Part shown: piece by piece, positions 25,610 through 34,291 of the stretch
How positions within the stretch are numbered: position 1 is the first letter of the stretch
How the letters are laid out: each line of letters begins with the position of its first letter
DNA from: Parasporobacterium sp.
GTDB lineage: Bacteria > Bacillota > Clostridia > Lachnospirales > Lachnospiraceae
DNA: 64,000 bases
Direction of reading: 5' to 3'
NCBI GenBank assembly: GCA_017459985.1
Contig: JAFUBX010000026.1
Coordinates: 62,001 to 126,000, forward strand
Made by a program: the position numbers and the translations under genes
The notes under the pieces: generated by a model
The model's input: the letters and a program-made list of their open reading frames with translations, nothing else
The model's database searches: none
Told to the model about the DNA's origin: nothing

Positions 25610-26962
25610 ATGCAAACGGAAGAACAAAAAAGCAAAACAGCTCCGGGGCGGGAACCGCAGACAAAGTATCTCCGGGAGCAGCAGAAGAAGCAGCGCCAGC
25701 AGCAGCGTTTTATTAAGAAAGAAACTCAGACCGCCGCGAGATATCTCGGAAGGCTGGAGCAGCTGTCCGGGGCTCCGGCAGCGATGCAGCCCTTCGTCGA
25801 GGTACTGCGCCGGATCTATGTGGAAATGCAGGGAGTGGAGACCGACCGGCCCACCATCGGAACCTATTGTGTCATGGTTCCGCAGGAGCTGATTTACGCC
25901 GCCGGCGCCCAGCCGGTAAAACTGTGCTCCGGGAACTATACGGCATTTTCCATCGGAGATGACCTGACGCCAAGAGATGCCTGTCCGCTGGTAAAGGCGG
26001 TGGCCGGATTCCAGCATACCGGTCTCATGCCGGTTTACCGGGACTGCTCCATGATGGTGGTTCCGATCACCTGTGACTGCAAAAAGAAGATCGCCGGCAT
26101 GCTGAGGGATTCTGTGGAACTGATAACGCTGCATGTCCCCGCTTCCCGGGAGGATGCGGATATGGAAGCCTATCTGCGGCAGCTCTATGAATTGATGGAA
26201 CGGCTGGAGGCGGCGACCGGCAGTCCGATCAGTTCCGGTTCGCTGGCGGAGGGATTTCAGATGGTCGGACGGGCACAGGCAGAGTTTTCGGAATTTATCC
26301 GTCTTCGGAAATCCTCTCCTGCCCTCCTCCGGGGTACTCATTCCATGGCTATGATGAATGCTTCTGCCTACATGTCCGCGGATCGGTGGGCAGACGCCAT
26401 GCACGGGGTGAATCTGGAATTAAAGGAACGGATCCGCACGGGAGAAAAGATCAGCAGCCGTTCTCTTCCCCGGATCCTTCTGACCGGCTCCCCCATCGTA
26501 TTTCCGAATATCAAGATCCCTCTTCTGATTGAGGAAATGGGCGGCCTGGTCTCCGCGGATGAAACCTGCATGGGCGAGCGGGGGATGTGGGACCCGGCGG
26601 TGATCACCGATCACAGCTTTAACGGAATGCTGCGGGCTCTGGCGAACCGGGCTCTGCGGCCCTGTCCCTGCCCCACCTTCGCGGATAATACTCAGAGAAT
26701 CTATCGTCTGAAACAGATGATCCGTGACAATGAGATCCAGGGAGTCATCTATCATGTGCTGCGGGGATGCCTGGTCTATGATTTTGAATACAGGCAGATC
26801 GAGGAGGAACTCGGAAAACTGGAGATCCCGGTGATCCGGCTGGAAAGCGATTATAACGAAGAGGATGTGGAGCAGCTCCGGATCCGGATCGAAGCATTTA
26901 TCGAACTGATCAAGCTGCGGCAAGAACCGGTCCGCAGGACCGGCATCCGCGAATCATTCTGA
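25610..26962 (+). CDS. Cysteine-rich 2-hydroxyacyl-CoA dehydratase / double-cubane cluster protein-like
   Basis: A 450-residue member of the HgdB/BcrC superfamily with ten cysteines (87, 106, 125, 146, 155, 157, 320, 352, 354, 387). The three classical [4Fe-4S] ligand positions are present: PRDAC (125), PITCDC (155/157) and RGC (387). Additional cysteines (KLC106, RDC146, DETC320, RPCPC352/354) exceed what ordinary dehydratases need and recall the double-cubane [8Fe-9S] proteins, which reduce small molecules with ATP. An N-terminal Gln/Lys-rich extension (1-40) is unusual. ATG 25610 is used; upstream in-frame sequence overlaps the polyferredoxin gene. The next gene encodes the expected ATPase activator. 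Substrate is unknown. Confidence 0.8.
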   Translation: MQTEEQKSKTAPGREPQTKYLREQQKKQRQQQRFIKKETQTAARYLGRLEQLSGAPAAMQPFVEVLRRIYVEMQGVETDRPTIGTYCVMVPQELIYAAGAQPVKLCSGNYTAFSIGDDLTPRDACPLVKAVAGFQHTGLMPVYRDCSMMVVPITCDCKKKIAGMLRDSVELITLHVPASREDADMEAYLRQLYELMERLEAATGSPISSGSLAEGFQMVGRAQAEFSEFIRLRKSSPALLRGTHSMAMMNASAYMSADRWADAMHGVNLELKERIRTGEKISSRSLPRILLTGSPIVFPNIKIPLLIEEMGGLVSADETCMGERGMWDPAVITDHSFNGMLRALANRALRPCPCPTFADNTQRIYRLKQMIRDNEIQGVIYHVLRGCLVYDFEYRQIEEELGKLEIPVIRLESDYNEEDVEQLRIRIEAFIELIKLRQEPVRRTGIRESF

Positions 26963-26980
26963 AAGGAGATTTGATGCAAT

Positions 26981-27766
26981 ATGGGAAAATATTATATCGG
27001 ACTGGACGGCGGTTCCACATACCTGAAAGCGGCCCTGATCGGAAACGGACAGGTTGTCGATACGATGGTGCGAAGCACCGGCATCGACAACAACGGTACG
27101 GCACAGCTTCTTGCCCGGGAACTCTGCAATCGGAATGCCGTCACCCCCTCAGAGGTGGGGTACATTATGGCCACCGGCTACAGCCGCAAGGTTCTGGAAA
27201 TGGCGGATGACGATATTTCCGAGATCACCGCCCATGCCTACGGCGTGCGCCTTACCGCTCCGAAGGAATACCAGCCAGGTATGATCATCGATATCGGAGG
27301 ACAGGACAGCAAGATCATTTACCTGGACAGTCACTATGCGGTAAAGAATTTCAGCATGAATGACAAATGCGCCGCCGGTACCGGCAAGTTCATGGAGGTT
27401 ATCGCGCAGATCCTGGAAACCACTATCGATCAGGTGGGACCGCTGTCTCTGGAAAGCACCAGTCCCTGCGATATCAACAGCACCTGTGTTGTATTTGCCC
27501 AGTCGGAGGTGATCTCCCTGGTGGCCCGCAAATACGACCGGCGGGATATCCTGGCAGGAATGCATCTGTCCATGGTCCGGCGCATCATAAAAATGATGAA
27601 GAAGTCGGAAAAGCAGGGGGACATCCTGATGACCGGCGGCGGCGCCCTGAATATCGGGCTGCACAAAGCCTTTGAAGAGGAGCTGATGCGGGATGTCTAT
27701 GTGGCGTCCTGGCCTCAGTTCAACGGAGCGATCGGCGCTGCGCTGATCGGCAGTGAAAGGGGATAA
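26981..27766 (+). CDS. BadF/BcrA/HgdC-type ATPase activator (reductase)
   Basis: A 261-residue ASKHA-fold ATPase that, as a homodimer with one bridging [4Fe-4S] cluster, drives single low-potential electrons into a dehydratase or double-cubane partner at the expense of ATP. Phosphate-1 motif GLDGGSTYLKAAL lies at 6-18, IDIGGQDSK at about 103-111, the cluster cysteines in KCAAGTGKF and STCVVFAQSE, and the adenosine motif MTGGGALN near 220. AAGGAG precedes the ATG. It immediately follows the cysteine-rich partner gene. Confidence 0.92.
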   Translation: MGKYYIGLDGGSTYLKAALIGNGQVVDTMVRSTGIDNNGTAQLLARELCNRNAVTPSEVGYIMATGYSRKVLEMADDDISEITAHAYGVRLTAPKEYQPGMIIDIGGQDSKIIYLDSHYAVKNFSMNDKCAAGTGKFMEVIAQILETTIDQVGPLSLESTSPCDINSTCVVFAQSEVISLVARKYDRRDILAGMHLSMVRRIIKMMKKSEKQGDILMTGGGALNIGLHKAFEEELMRDVYVASWPQFNGAIGAALIGSERG

Positions 27767-27770
27767 AACA

Positions 27771-28505
27771 ATGGGGATCACAATATTAATCGAAAGTCTG
27801 ACAACCGCTGCATCTGTGGGAATGGGATGCGGCACCTGCTGCGGCAGCGGGATCAGCGCCGCCCTGTATGGATATCTGACCACCCATGCCAGGAATTTCC
27901 GGCAGACCCTGCGGGCATTTCTGGATTTCTTTCTCGGCAAAGCCCTGGCAGTAATCCTTCTGTGTTCCCTGGCGGCGATTCTTGGCCAGAATATCATCGA
28001 TGAAAACGGCAGCCTGTTCGGGATCAATCTGCATCTGATCGTGGATGCCTTCATGATCCTTCTGGGGATCCGGCTGCTGATCGGATGGCGGAAGGAACAC
28101 GCCGGCCGGAGTTCGGCAGGACATTCCAATCCGCATGGTTGCGGAAGCTGCCGGCACTGCGTTTCCGGAAAGCAGGATTCTCCTCTTCCGGAGCCGCCTG
28201 CAGCAAATCCCAGCAAGGCTGCACTACTCAGTATGGGATTTGGCTATGGTATCTCCCCCTGTGCCCCGCTCCTCATGATGATGGGATATGCAGCCACATT
28301 ACCGGTCGGATTTGCCGCAGTCCTCGGGGGCGTCTTCGCTGCTGCCAGTACTATTTCCCCGGCACTGCTGCTCCTTTTTCTCTCTGGCATCCTGGCTGGA
28401 AAAATGCGGAAAGAGATCCCGCAATACCTGAACTGGTTCCGCCTTGCCTGCTATCTGCTGCTGATCATCCTGTTTGCCGTCAGTCTGCTCCGGGATCTTC
28501 TATGA
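27771..28505 (+). CDS. Cysteine-containing membrane protein (DsbD/UreH/TauE-like)
   Basis: A 244-residue protein with about six membrane helices in two related halves (GKALAVILLCSLAAILG, LIVDAFMILLGIRLLIG; MGFGYGISPCAPLLMMMGY, LGGVFAAASTISPALLLLF). It resembles the DsbD_2/UreH-like group, which moves thiol electrons or metal ions across the membrane. Cysteines cluster at the N-terminus (MGCGTCCGSG), in a cytoplasmic loop (CGSCRHC) and in the second half (SPCAP), so thiol/disulfide transfer is plausible. ATG 27771 follows AAAGGGG; an in-frame GTG at 27753 overlapping the activator gene is less likely. Last gene of the redox operon. Confidence 0.72.
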   Translation: MGITILIESLTTAASVGMGCGTCCGSGISAALYGYLTTHARNFRQTLRAFLDFFLGKALAVILLCSLAAILGQNIIDENGSLFGINLHLIVDAFMILLGIRLLIGWRKEHAGRSSAGHSNPHGCGSCRHCVSGKQDSPLPEPPAANPSKAALLSMGFGYGISPCAPLLMMMGYAATLPVGFAAVLGGVFAAASTISPALLLLFLSGILAGKMRKEIPQYLNWFRLACYLLLIILFAVSLLRDLL

Positions 28506-28647
28506 TTTCCTTCCGGCAGTTCTCCCTTTCTTCAGATTCTCTTCTTCAGAAGGTTCGAACTGCAGTCGATATCGCTGTAGAAGATGCATTTGCATTTTCG
28601 GTGCTGCGGAATGACCTGGTTCCGGTGCCTCAGGACAGAGTTCTTTT

Positions 28648-28701
28648 TTCATCTGTTTTTCATAACTGCTTCATGGAGGTTTCATGTCATTTCCATAAAA
28701 T
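28648..28701 (+). promoter_or_regulatory. Promoter of the PepSY gene with four 11-bp TTCAT repeats
   Basis: TTCAT begins at 28648, 28659, 28670 and 28681, exactly 11 bp apart. TAAAAT follows at 28696-28701, 10 bases after the last repeat, as in the other members of this promoter set. The start codon is at 28736 with CAGGAGG upstream. Confidence 0.75.
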
Positions 28702-28735
28702 CACAACATCAAATTCAAAACAGGAGGAATAAAAA

Positions 28736-29326
28736 ATGAAGAAAACAGCAATCACAACCATCGCGCTTCTGGCGCTCAGTGTACTTGTATCCACAACAGC
28801 ATTTGCCGCCGAAACACCGGCAGAAAAAGAAATACCGGATTCCGTTTCTGCGGCAGTGCCTGAGAGGCCGGCTGTCACAGCGAAACTTTCGGAACAGGAA
28901 GCTCTGGCCGCTGCGCTCAAGGATGCCGGAGTATCACAGGCTGCTATTACTGTGACAAGAACTCAGCTGGCAGAGAAGCAGACAGACACCGGGGAAACCA
29001 TCCCTGTCTATACCGTGAAATTCTCTTCTGACACAACAAGCTATAAATACTATATTGATGCGAATTCCGGCTCCGTTCTTTATAAGAACATTGAGTATTC
29101 CGGCAAGGAATTCACTCTGAAGGAACGCAGCCATGATCGGGAGACCACAGAAAAATCCGACAGTGACTCCTCAAAAAACTATGAAAAATCCGACAGCGAC
29201 TCACCGAAAGGCTCTGAAAAAGCAGGCAGTCATTCTGTAAAGGGTAAAGGAGCTTCCGGCAGCAACTCCTCAACAGCTGAGAGTAATACCATTGCTTCCG
29301 GCAGCGGCCGGGATATTCTTAACTGA
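28736..29326 (+). CDS. Secreted PepSY domain protein with Ser/Lys/Asp-rich tail
   Basis: A 196-residue exported protein. Signal peptide 1-24 (KKTAITTIALLALSVLV, cleavage near AFA), one PepSY-like domain at about 50-125 (LSEQEALAAALKDAGV, IPVYTVKFSSDTTSYKYYID, GSVLYKNIEY), then a low-complexity tail with repeats of the kind EKSDSDSSKNYEKSDSDSPK. PepSY domains are often inhibitory or ligand-binding modules of extracytoplasmic proteins. The tail resembles the repeated extracellular stretch of the kinase encoded at 21416, and the gene has its own TTCAT promoter, so it may feed back on the sensor. A strong terminator follows. Confidence 0.8.
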   Translation: MKKTAITTIALLALSVLVSTTAFAAETPAEKEIPDSVSAAVPERPAVTAKLSEQEALAAALKDAGVSQAAITVTRTQLAEKQTDTGETIPVYTVKFSSDTTSYKYYIDANSGSVLYKNIEYSGKEFTLKERSHDRETTEKSDSDSSKNYEKSDSDSPKGSEKAGSHSVKGKGASGSNSSTAESNTIASGSGRDILN

Positions 29327-29370
29327 GAAACAAAGGATCCTGAACAATCACGAACTTCATTAACAACAAG

Positions 29371-29394
29371 AGCCCGGAAATTTCCGGGCTTTTT
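29371..29394 (+). terminator. Rho-independent terminator after the PepSY gene
   Basis: A perfect palindrome AGCCCGGAAATTTCCGGGCT (29371-29390) is followed by TTTTG. Confidence 0.9.
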
Positions 29395-29454
29395 GCATGC
29401 AGCGGGTTCCGTCAGTATTCCTCAGAGTTCCGCCGGTATCTTCCCACGCTCTTG

Positions 29455-29673
29455 TCAGTATTCCTTCTTCAGTTCGCTGACTTTGTAGGTGTCTTTGAAT
29501 TCCTGCAGGTCCTTGTCATTACGGATCCGCATGATCTCATGAAATATCCCCGATGCATTGTCCCGGAATCCTGCAGTCTGCTCTCCCGTACAGATGCTGC
29601 AGCGAAGCACCGGAGTGAAATGTGCCAGGTCATAGGTTGTGACAGGTTCTGTTTTTTTCTTTTTAAATAACAT
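29455..29673 (-). CDS. Small conserved protein with CxxC, unknown function
   Basis: A 72-residue protein starting MLFKKKKTEPV with RCSICTGEQTAGFRD in the middle. Similar small proteins are frequent in Lachnospiraceae genomes and sometimes carry misleading enzyme names. A single CxxC could bind metal in a dimer; nothing else is recognisable. ATG 29673 follows AGGAG at good distance and matches the usual N-terminus. An in-frame ATG at 29709 that touches the upstream stop would add 12 residues. It follows the YczE-like gene on the same strand. Confidence 0.65.
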   Translation of the reverse strand: MLFKKKKTEPVTTYDLAHFTPVLRCSICTGEQTAGFRDNASGIFHEIMRIRNDKDLQEFKDTYKVSELKKEY

Positions 29674-29705
29674 GACTTTCGCTCCTGGAAGTCCCCACTC
29701 TGTTT

Positions 29706-30392
29706 TCATCCCCCCGTGATCAGGCTCCGGGTGACTTCGATCACGCTCCGATGACGGACCTTCCTGGGTTCAAAATGCAGGATATGATAGACCAGCTGCA
29801 TCACAGCGCCGGCACCAACGGTACTGATCAGGGTTCCGATCCCGACCGGCCCGCCCAGCAGCCATCCGATCACCAGCACCACCGCCCACTGCAGAATCTC
29901 CACAGCGCCGATCGGAATCTTCGGCAGGCGTTTGCCGACCCCCACCAGAAGGGAATCCCGCGGGCCGCAGCATTGCGCCGCCTTCATATACACCAGCATT
30001 CCCAGTGCCATGAAGACAAATCCAACCAGCATCAGTGCGATCCCCAGCCACAGATTATGGTTCTCCGGAAAGGGATTGAGATCATTGAACAGCTGCACGA
30101 AATTGCCGGTCAGGACCGCGTCAATGATCGTGCCGTAACCGATCTTCTCTTTCAGCAGAAGATCGATGACCAGAATCACAATGCTCATTGCCGTCATAGA
30201 GAGCCCGTAATTCAACGGGGTGTGATAGGAGATTCCCATCCCCAGGCAGTCCCAGGGAGCCAGACCGATATTCGCGAAGATCGTCAGATGCACGCCAAAT
30301 GCAAATACAAACAGTCCCGCCACGATCTGCAGCCATTCCGCAAATATCCTCGTCCGGTTCCGAAAGTTCTTCCTTTCCGTCATTCTTAACAA
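29706..30392 (-). CDS. YitT/YczE-like integral membrane protein
   Basis: A protein of about 228 residues with five or six membrane helices (WLQIVAGLFVFAFGVHLTI, LSMTAMSIVILVIDLLL, IALMLVGFVFMALGMLVYM, ILQWAVVLVIGWLLGG). The ANIGLAPWDCLGMGIS and CCGPRDSLLVGVGKRL segments are typical of the YczE group, whose function is not established. The start is uncertain: AAGGAGG lies 7 bases before TTG 30392 (chosen), while ATG 30383 is too far and ATG 30416 lies before it. It sits between nahK and the small CxxC protein gene in one minus-strand group. Confidence 0.7.
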   Translation of the reverse strand: MLRMTERKNFRNRTRIFAEWLQIVAGLFVFAFGVHLTIFANIGLAPWDCLGMGISYHTPLNYGLSMTAMSIVILVIDLLLKEKIGYGTIIDAVLTGNFVQLFNDLNPFPENHNLWLGIALMLVGFVFMALGMLVYMKAAQCCGPRDSLLVGVGKRLPKIPIGAVEILQWAVVLVIGWLLGGPVGIGTLISTVGAGAVMQLVYHILHFEPRKVRHRSVIEVTRSLITGG

Positions 30393-30421
30393 GATCTGCC
30401 CTCCTTCATGCCGCATCCGTT

Positions 30422-31507
30422 TCACCCGAGCATTTCTGCAACAATCCGCTCCAGTTCTTCCTTCTTCGCCCGGATATCCCTGGCCAGAGCCAGCTGACAC
30501 TTCGTCCGGACCAGATTGTGGCCGGGATAATCCACCTTAAAATAGGTATCTCCCGTCAGGTAGTCATCCAGAAACCGGCTGGCCAGTTCCACCGTGATGG
30601 CAAAGGTCCCGGTCACCAGATTATCCCGCTCCACCTTTGTCAGGCTGTCACCCACCGCTCCGAGATACCCCCGGCAGAAGATGCGGAACCGCTCCGTATC
30701 AAAGACCACCTTCACAAGATCCTGCTCGTCCTCCGCCGCAGGATTGCAGATGGACCGGACCGCGTCTCCGAAATCGTACACAGACATTCCCGGCATGATG
30801 GTATCCAGATCCACCACCACGAGGGGTTGTTTCGTATCCCGGTCAAACAGAACATTATTTGACTTTGTGTCATTGTGGGTCACCCGGACCGGGAATTTCC
30901 CGCTGTTATACAGATCCGCCAACGCACCTGCCTCCTGCCGGACGGCAGAGATATACCCAATCTCCTCCGCTGCATCCTGATTGCGGCCGAGGGCATTGTC
31001 CTCCACATCCCGGAAAAGCGTATCCAGACGTTTTCTGGTATTGTGAAAATCAGGGATCGTCTCATGAAGCAGGCTCCCGTCCAGGTCCGCCAGCTGGTTC
31101 TGGAACCGGCCAAAGGCCTCCCCGGTGCCCCGGATCACCTCCGGATCCTCACTGGTGTCAAAACTCACGGAATCCACAAAATCCATGACACGCCAGAAAC
31201 CGCCGTCCGGATCGTACAGAAAATTCCGGCCATCCTCCGTGTGGTAAAAATGCAGCGTCACCTCATCCGGATAACGGCTGCGGATGTGCTCCGTCACCAG
31301 ATCAATATTTTCCATGATCCCCTCCGGTTCATGAAACACATTCGTGTTGATCTTCTGGAAGATATAGGAATGCGGCTGCCCGTCCGGCATCTCATAGGTC
31401 ACTTTGTAAGTCGAGTTGATATTGCCGGCGGTGATCATACTGCTGCCGCGCAGATCCCCCTCCAGCTGAAACGCTCTTCCAATGACCGACAATTGTTCCC
31501 TGCTCAT
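30422..31507 (-). CDS. nahK: N-acetylhexosamine 1-kinase-like phosphotransferase
   Basis: A 361-residue aminoglycoside-phosphotransferase-fold kinase. It closely follows bifidobacterial NahK, which phosphorylates GlcNAc and GalNAc at C1 in the lacto-N-biose/galacto-N-biose pathway: matching segments are GNINSTYKVTYE, YIFQKINTNVF, RVTHNDTKSNNVLFD (catalytic Asp), DLDTIMPGMSVYDFGD (metal Asp), RFLDDYLTGDTYFK and YPGHNLVRT. Length matches (about 360). ATG 31507 with AAGGAG upstream. No lacto-N-biose phosphorylase lies next to it, so it may act on free N-acetylhexosamines; the GH94 gene at 35059 is in another operon. Confidence 0.82.
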   Translation of the reverse strand: MSREQLSVIGRAFQLEGDLRGSSMITAGNINSTYKVTYEMPDGQPHSYIFQKINTNVFHEPEGIMENIDLVTEHIRSRYPDEVTLHFYHTEDGRNFLYDPDGGFWRVMDFVDSVSFDTSEDPEVIRGTGEAFGRFQNQLADLDGSLLHETIPDFHNTRKRLDTLFRDVEDNALGRNQDAAEEIGYISAVRQEAGALADLYNSGKFPVRVTHNDTKSNNVLFDRDTKQPLVVVDLDTIMPGMSVYDFGDAVRSICNPAAEDEQDLVKVVFDTERFRIFCRGYLGAVGDSLTKVERDNLVTGTFAITVELASRFLDDYLTGDTYFKVDYPGHNLVRTKCQLALARDIRAKKEELERIVAEMLG

Positions 31508-31540
31508 GATTTCCTGCTCCTTTTCCGGATATACCTGTTT

Positions 31541-31569
31541 ATTATGCCCATTATTCCCCGGAAAGTAAA
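31541..31569 (-). promoter_or_regulatory. Candidate promoter of the nahK operon
   Basis: On the minus strand TTTACT (31569-31564) and CATAAT (31546-31541) are 17 bases apart, 34 bases before the nahK start. Confidence 0.45.
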
Positions 31570-31683
31570 GTCCCGGAAATAGTCCCGGCGCATACATTTG
31601 GTTTCTGTAACCTCTCCGGCACAACAGAACGAGGAAGGTATCTGACGAATGAATAAGGATGCCTGCCCGCGAACCATCCATCC

Positions 31684-31712
31684 TTGTAATCCTCCGGATC
31701 AAAGCTTATACT
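31684..31712 (+). promoter_or_regulatory. Candidate promoter of the M42 peptidase gene
   Basis: TTGTAA (31684-31689) and TATACT (31707-31712) are separated by 17 bases. The leader to ATG 31836 would be about 117 bases; no known riboswitch was recognised in it. The remaining part of the 31508-31835 gap holds only the divergent nahK promoter. Confidence 0.5.
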
Positions 31713-31835
31713 TGTAATGCCGAAGATGCTGTTTGCATTTCAATCCGGAATATTGCCGCAACAGTCACTGTATCCGGTGCTGCGGCCATCAGCTGATCCG
31801 GCACGCAGTAAGCAGGCACCGGCAGAAGGAGAATC

Positions 31836-32876
31836 ATGATGAAGAACTTTGATGAATCTTATTGTATTGAATGTTTTCAGAAACTGCTGCAGGTGGACAG
31901 CACCACCGGGCAGTATGAAGAAATCCAGGATCTTCTTTGTTCCATGCTGGAGGATCTGCAGGTGCCGTTTCAAACGATCCGCAAAGGCGGCGTGATCGCG
32001 GATCTGGGCGGGGAAGGAGATGCTGTCTGTGTAACCGTCCACCTGGATGATATCGGCCTCATGGTCCGACACATCAATGCGGACGGCACGCTGAATGTCT
32101 GTCCTGTGGGAGGTCTGTATCCATTTTACTGCGTCACGGAAAATGTCCGCATCCATACCAGGGACCGAAAGGTCTATACCGGTTCGGTCTGCAGAACGCC
32201 CAATTCCATTCATGTAACAGAGGAAGAGCTGCGGGATGTGGCTCCGGATTTTCGGAAAAACGTCTGTGTCGTGCTGGATCAGGATGTTTCCAGTGCTGCA
32301 GACACCGCTGCCCTCGGGATTGATACCGGCGATATGATTGCGCTGGAGCCCCGGTTTGCAAGATCCGGCGATTATCTCAAATCCCGGTTCGTCGATGATA
32401 AGGCCTGCGCCGCAGTCCTGCTGACCTGGATCCGTGCGATCCGGGAAGATGGGCTGGCCCTGAAGCGCAAGGTCTATGCATATTTTGCCATGTACGAGGA
32501 GATTGGCCACGGAACATCCTGGCTTCCGGCAGATGTCCGGGATATGCTGGCCATTGATATTGCGCCGACCGGCCCCGATCAGAATTCCGACGAGCACAAG
32601 GTGTCCATCTTCGCCAAGGATTCCCGTTTTCCATATCACTGGGAAATGACCAATGAGCTGCGCCGGGCAGCCATTGAAGCCGGGGTTGACTACGTCATGG
32701 ATATCTTTACGCCGCATTACGGAACAGACTGCGATACCAGCATTGTCGCCGGTTACGATATCCGCCATGCAGCCATCGGTCCCGGTACCGCCAACAGCCA
32801 TGGCTATGAGCGCACCCATATCGACGGGCTGAGAAATACTTACGACCTTCTGAATGCCTATCTGGCTACGACCTGA
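31836..32876 (+). CDS. M42 family metallo-aminopeptidase
   Basis: A dinuclear metal aminopeptidase (TET/FrvX/PepA group) of 346 residues, cytosolic and usually forming dodecamers. Metal and catalytic landmarks are VTVHLDDIGLMV (His and Asp), FVDDKACAAVLL (bridging Asp), MYEEIGHGTSWLP (catalytic and metal Glu), a conserved Asp in MLAIDIAPTG, and the C-terminal AAIGPGTANSHGYERTH (His ligand). AAGGAG precedes the start, which is ATG 31836 or the adjacent ATG 31839. It removes N-terminal residues from oligopeptides; specificity cannot be told from sequence. Confidence 0.9.
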   Translation: MMKNFDESYCIECFQKLLQVDSTTGQYEEIQDLLCSMLEDLQVPFQTIRKGGVIADLGGEGDAVCVTVHLDDIGLMVRHINADGTLNVCPVGGLYPFYCVTENVRIHTRDRKVYTGSVCRTPNSIHVTEEELRDVAPDFRKNVCVVLDQDVSSAADTAALGIDTGDMIALEPRFARSGDYLKSRFVDDKACAAVLLTWIRAIREDGLALKRKVYAYFAMYEEIGHGTSWLPADVRDMLAIDIAPTGPDQNSDEHKVSIFAKDSRFPYHWEMTNELRRAAIEAGVDYVMDIFTPHYGTDCDTSIVAGYDIRHAAIGPGTANSHGYERTHIDGLRNTYDLLNAYLATT

Positions 32877-32962
32877 GGCGCCGGTATCTGCGGCGGATCC
32901 GGCCTATCCCGGCGAAACGGCAGACCGGTGAAACGGCGGAACGGCAAACCGGGCATTTTTGC

Positions 32963-34192
32963 CTATGCCCAGGTTCCGTTCCGGAAGATCGGTTCCGATG
33001 TGCCGTCCGGGCGGATTCCGTCAATGGACAGATCATCGGCTCCGATCATAAAGTCTACATGGATCAGGGAATCATTGATTCCCTTTTCTTTTGCCTGCTC
33101 CACGGTCAGATCATCCCCGCCGGGGAGCACTTCCTTGAAGCCCATGCCGACGGCACAGTGGCAGCAGGCATTTTCATCGAACAAGGTATTATAGAACAGG
33201 AACCCGCACTGGTTCACCGGACTTTCCTTGGGCACCAGAGCGACTTCTCCCAGCATGGCGGCACCTTCATCCATCTGCAGCATCTGCTCCAGCAGTTTCT
33301 GTCCCTTCGCTGCTTTGCAGGAGACCGCTTTTCCCTGCTCAAAGGTAATGGAGAAGTCTTCGATCAGCTGGCTGTTCCAGGAGAGGGGTTTGACCGCCAC
33401 CAGGGTGCCCTCACAGGCTCCGGCCATCGGAGATGTGAAGATCTCTTCCGTCGGCATATTGGGAATGTAGAACACCTGATTCACCGGATTTGTCGCACCG
33501 GCGCCTTCCCATCTGGCTTCCGGGATTAAAGATACCGTAAAATCCGTTCCGTTATCGCTGTGATATTTCAGGGAGGAAAATCCCTGCGCATTCAGCCAGG
33601 CTGCCTTCTTTTCTATAAAATCCGTATGCTTCTTCCACTCCGCCACCGGATCATTGTCCTGCTGAACCCGGACGGTCCGAAGGACCGCATCCCACAGCCG
33701 GTCCAGGGCATCCGGGCTGTCCGGAAAACATTTCTTTGCCCATTTTTCAGAAGGATAGGCTGCGATCAGCCACTGGTATTTCCCGTCGATGGCATTGCGG
33801 TAGGGCTTCAGTACCTTTGTCCGGCTCTGCGCAACCGCTGTGATCTTCCCCGGATCAATGCCGTTCATGGCATCCGGATCATCCGATTCAATGTAAATGC
33901 GGACCGGCAGATCCTCCACCATCTGCTTCATTTTTTCCTCTTCCCAGGGAAGCACCCTTGCCAGCACCTCCTGCTCCGCATACTGAAAATTCAGCCTGCT
34001 CTGGACATCACTGAGCCAGTCCACGTTGACCTTTTTCGCTCCGGCCTTATAACAAGCTTCTATCACCATCGCGGCGAATTCATACTGCTCCACGGAAACT
34101 GCCAGCTGCACAATCTGTCCCGGCTGGACATTTGCGCCGGTACGCACCATAAGCTCTGCGTATTTTTGAAGCAACTGCTCTGAAATCTTCAT
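32963..34192 (-). CDS. M29 family aminopeptidase (AmpS/PepS-like)
   Basis: A 409-residue thermophilic-type metallo-aminopeptidase. Characteristic stretches are YAELMVRTGANVQPGQIVQL at the N-terminus, NMPTEEIFTSP, the AMLGEVALVP region (metal Glu), FYNTLFDENACCHCAVGMGF and HVDFMIGADDLSIDG at the end (His and Asp ligands). ATG 34192 follows GGGAG and starts at the family N-terminus; an upstream in-frame ATG is not supported by a ribosome binding site. It ends the operon zinc ribbon-GH94-alarmone synthetase-AmpS. Confidence 0.9.
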   Translation of the reverse strand: MKISEQLLQKYAELMVRTGANVQPGQIVQLAVSVEQYEFAAMVIEACYKAGAKKVNVDWLSDVQSRLNFQYAEQEVLARVLPWEEEKMKQMVEDLPVRIYIESDDPDAMNGIDPGKITAVAQSRTKVLKPYRNAIDGKYQWLIAAYPSEKWAKKCFPDSPDALDRLWDAVLRTVRVQQDNDPVAEWKKHTDFIEKKAAWLNAQGFSSLKYHSDNGTDFTVSLIPEARWEGAGATNPVNQVFYIPNMPTEEIFTSPMAGACEGTLVAVKPLSWNSQLIEDFSITFEQGKAVSCKAAKGQKLLEQMLQMDEGAAMLGEVALVPKESPVNQCGFLFYNTLFDENACCHCAVGMGFKEVLPGGDDLTVEQAKEKGINDSLIHVDFMIGADDLSIDGIRPDGTSEPIFRNGTWA

Positions 34193-34291
34193 AAACTCTC
34201 CCTCTTTCTTCCTGCAGGCTGGGCCTGCTGCAATATTTTTATGATAGCATGCCGCCGGCGAAAGCAAATTCCGAACAGGCGGCCCCAGTCA

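Noticed and set aside
28502-28732. 76-codon frame starting at an ATGA overlap with the DsbD/UreH-like gene
   Set aside because: It runs through the TTCAT promoter array and the PepSY ribosome binding site, has no family resemblance and no own ribosome binding site.
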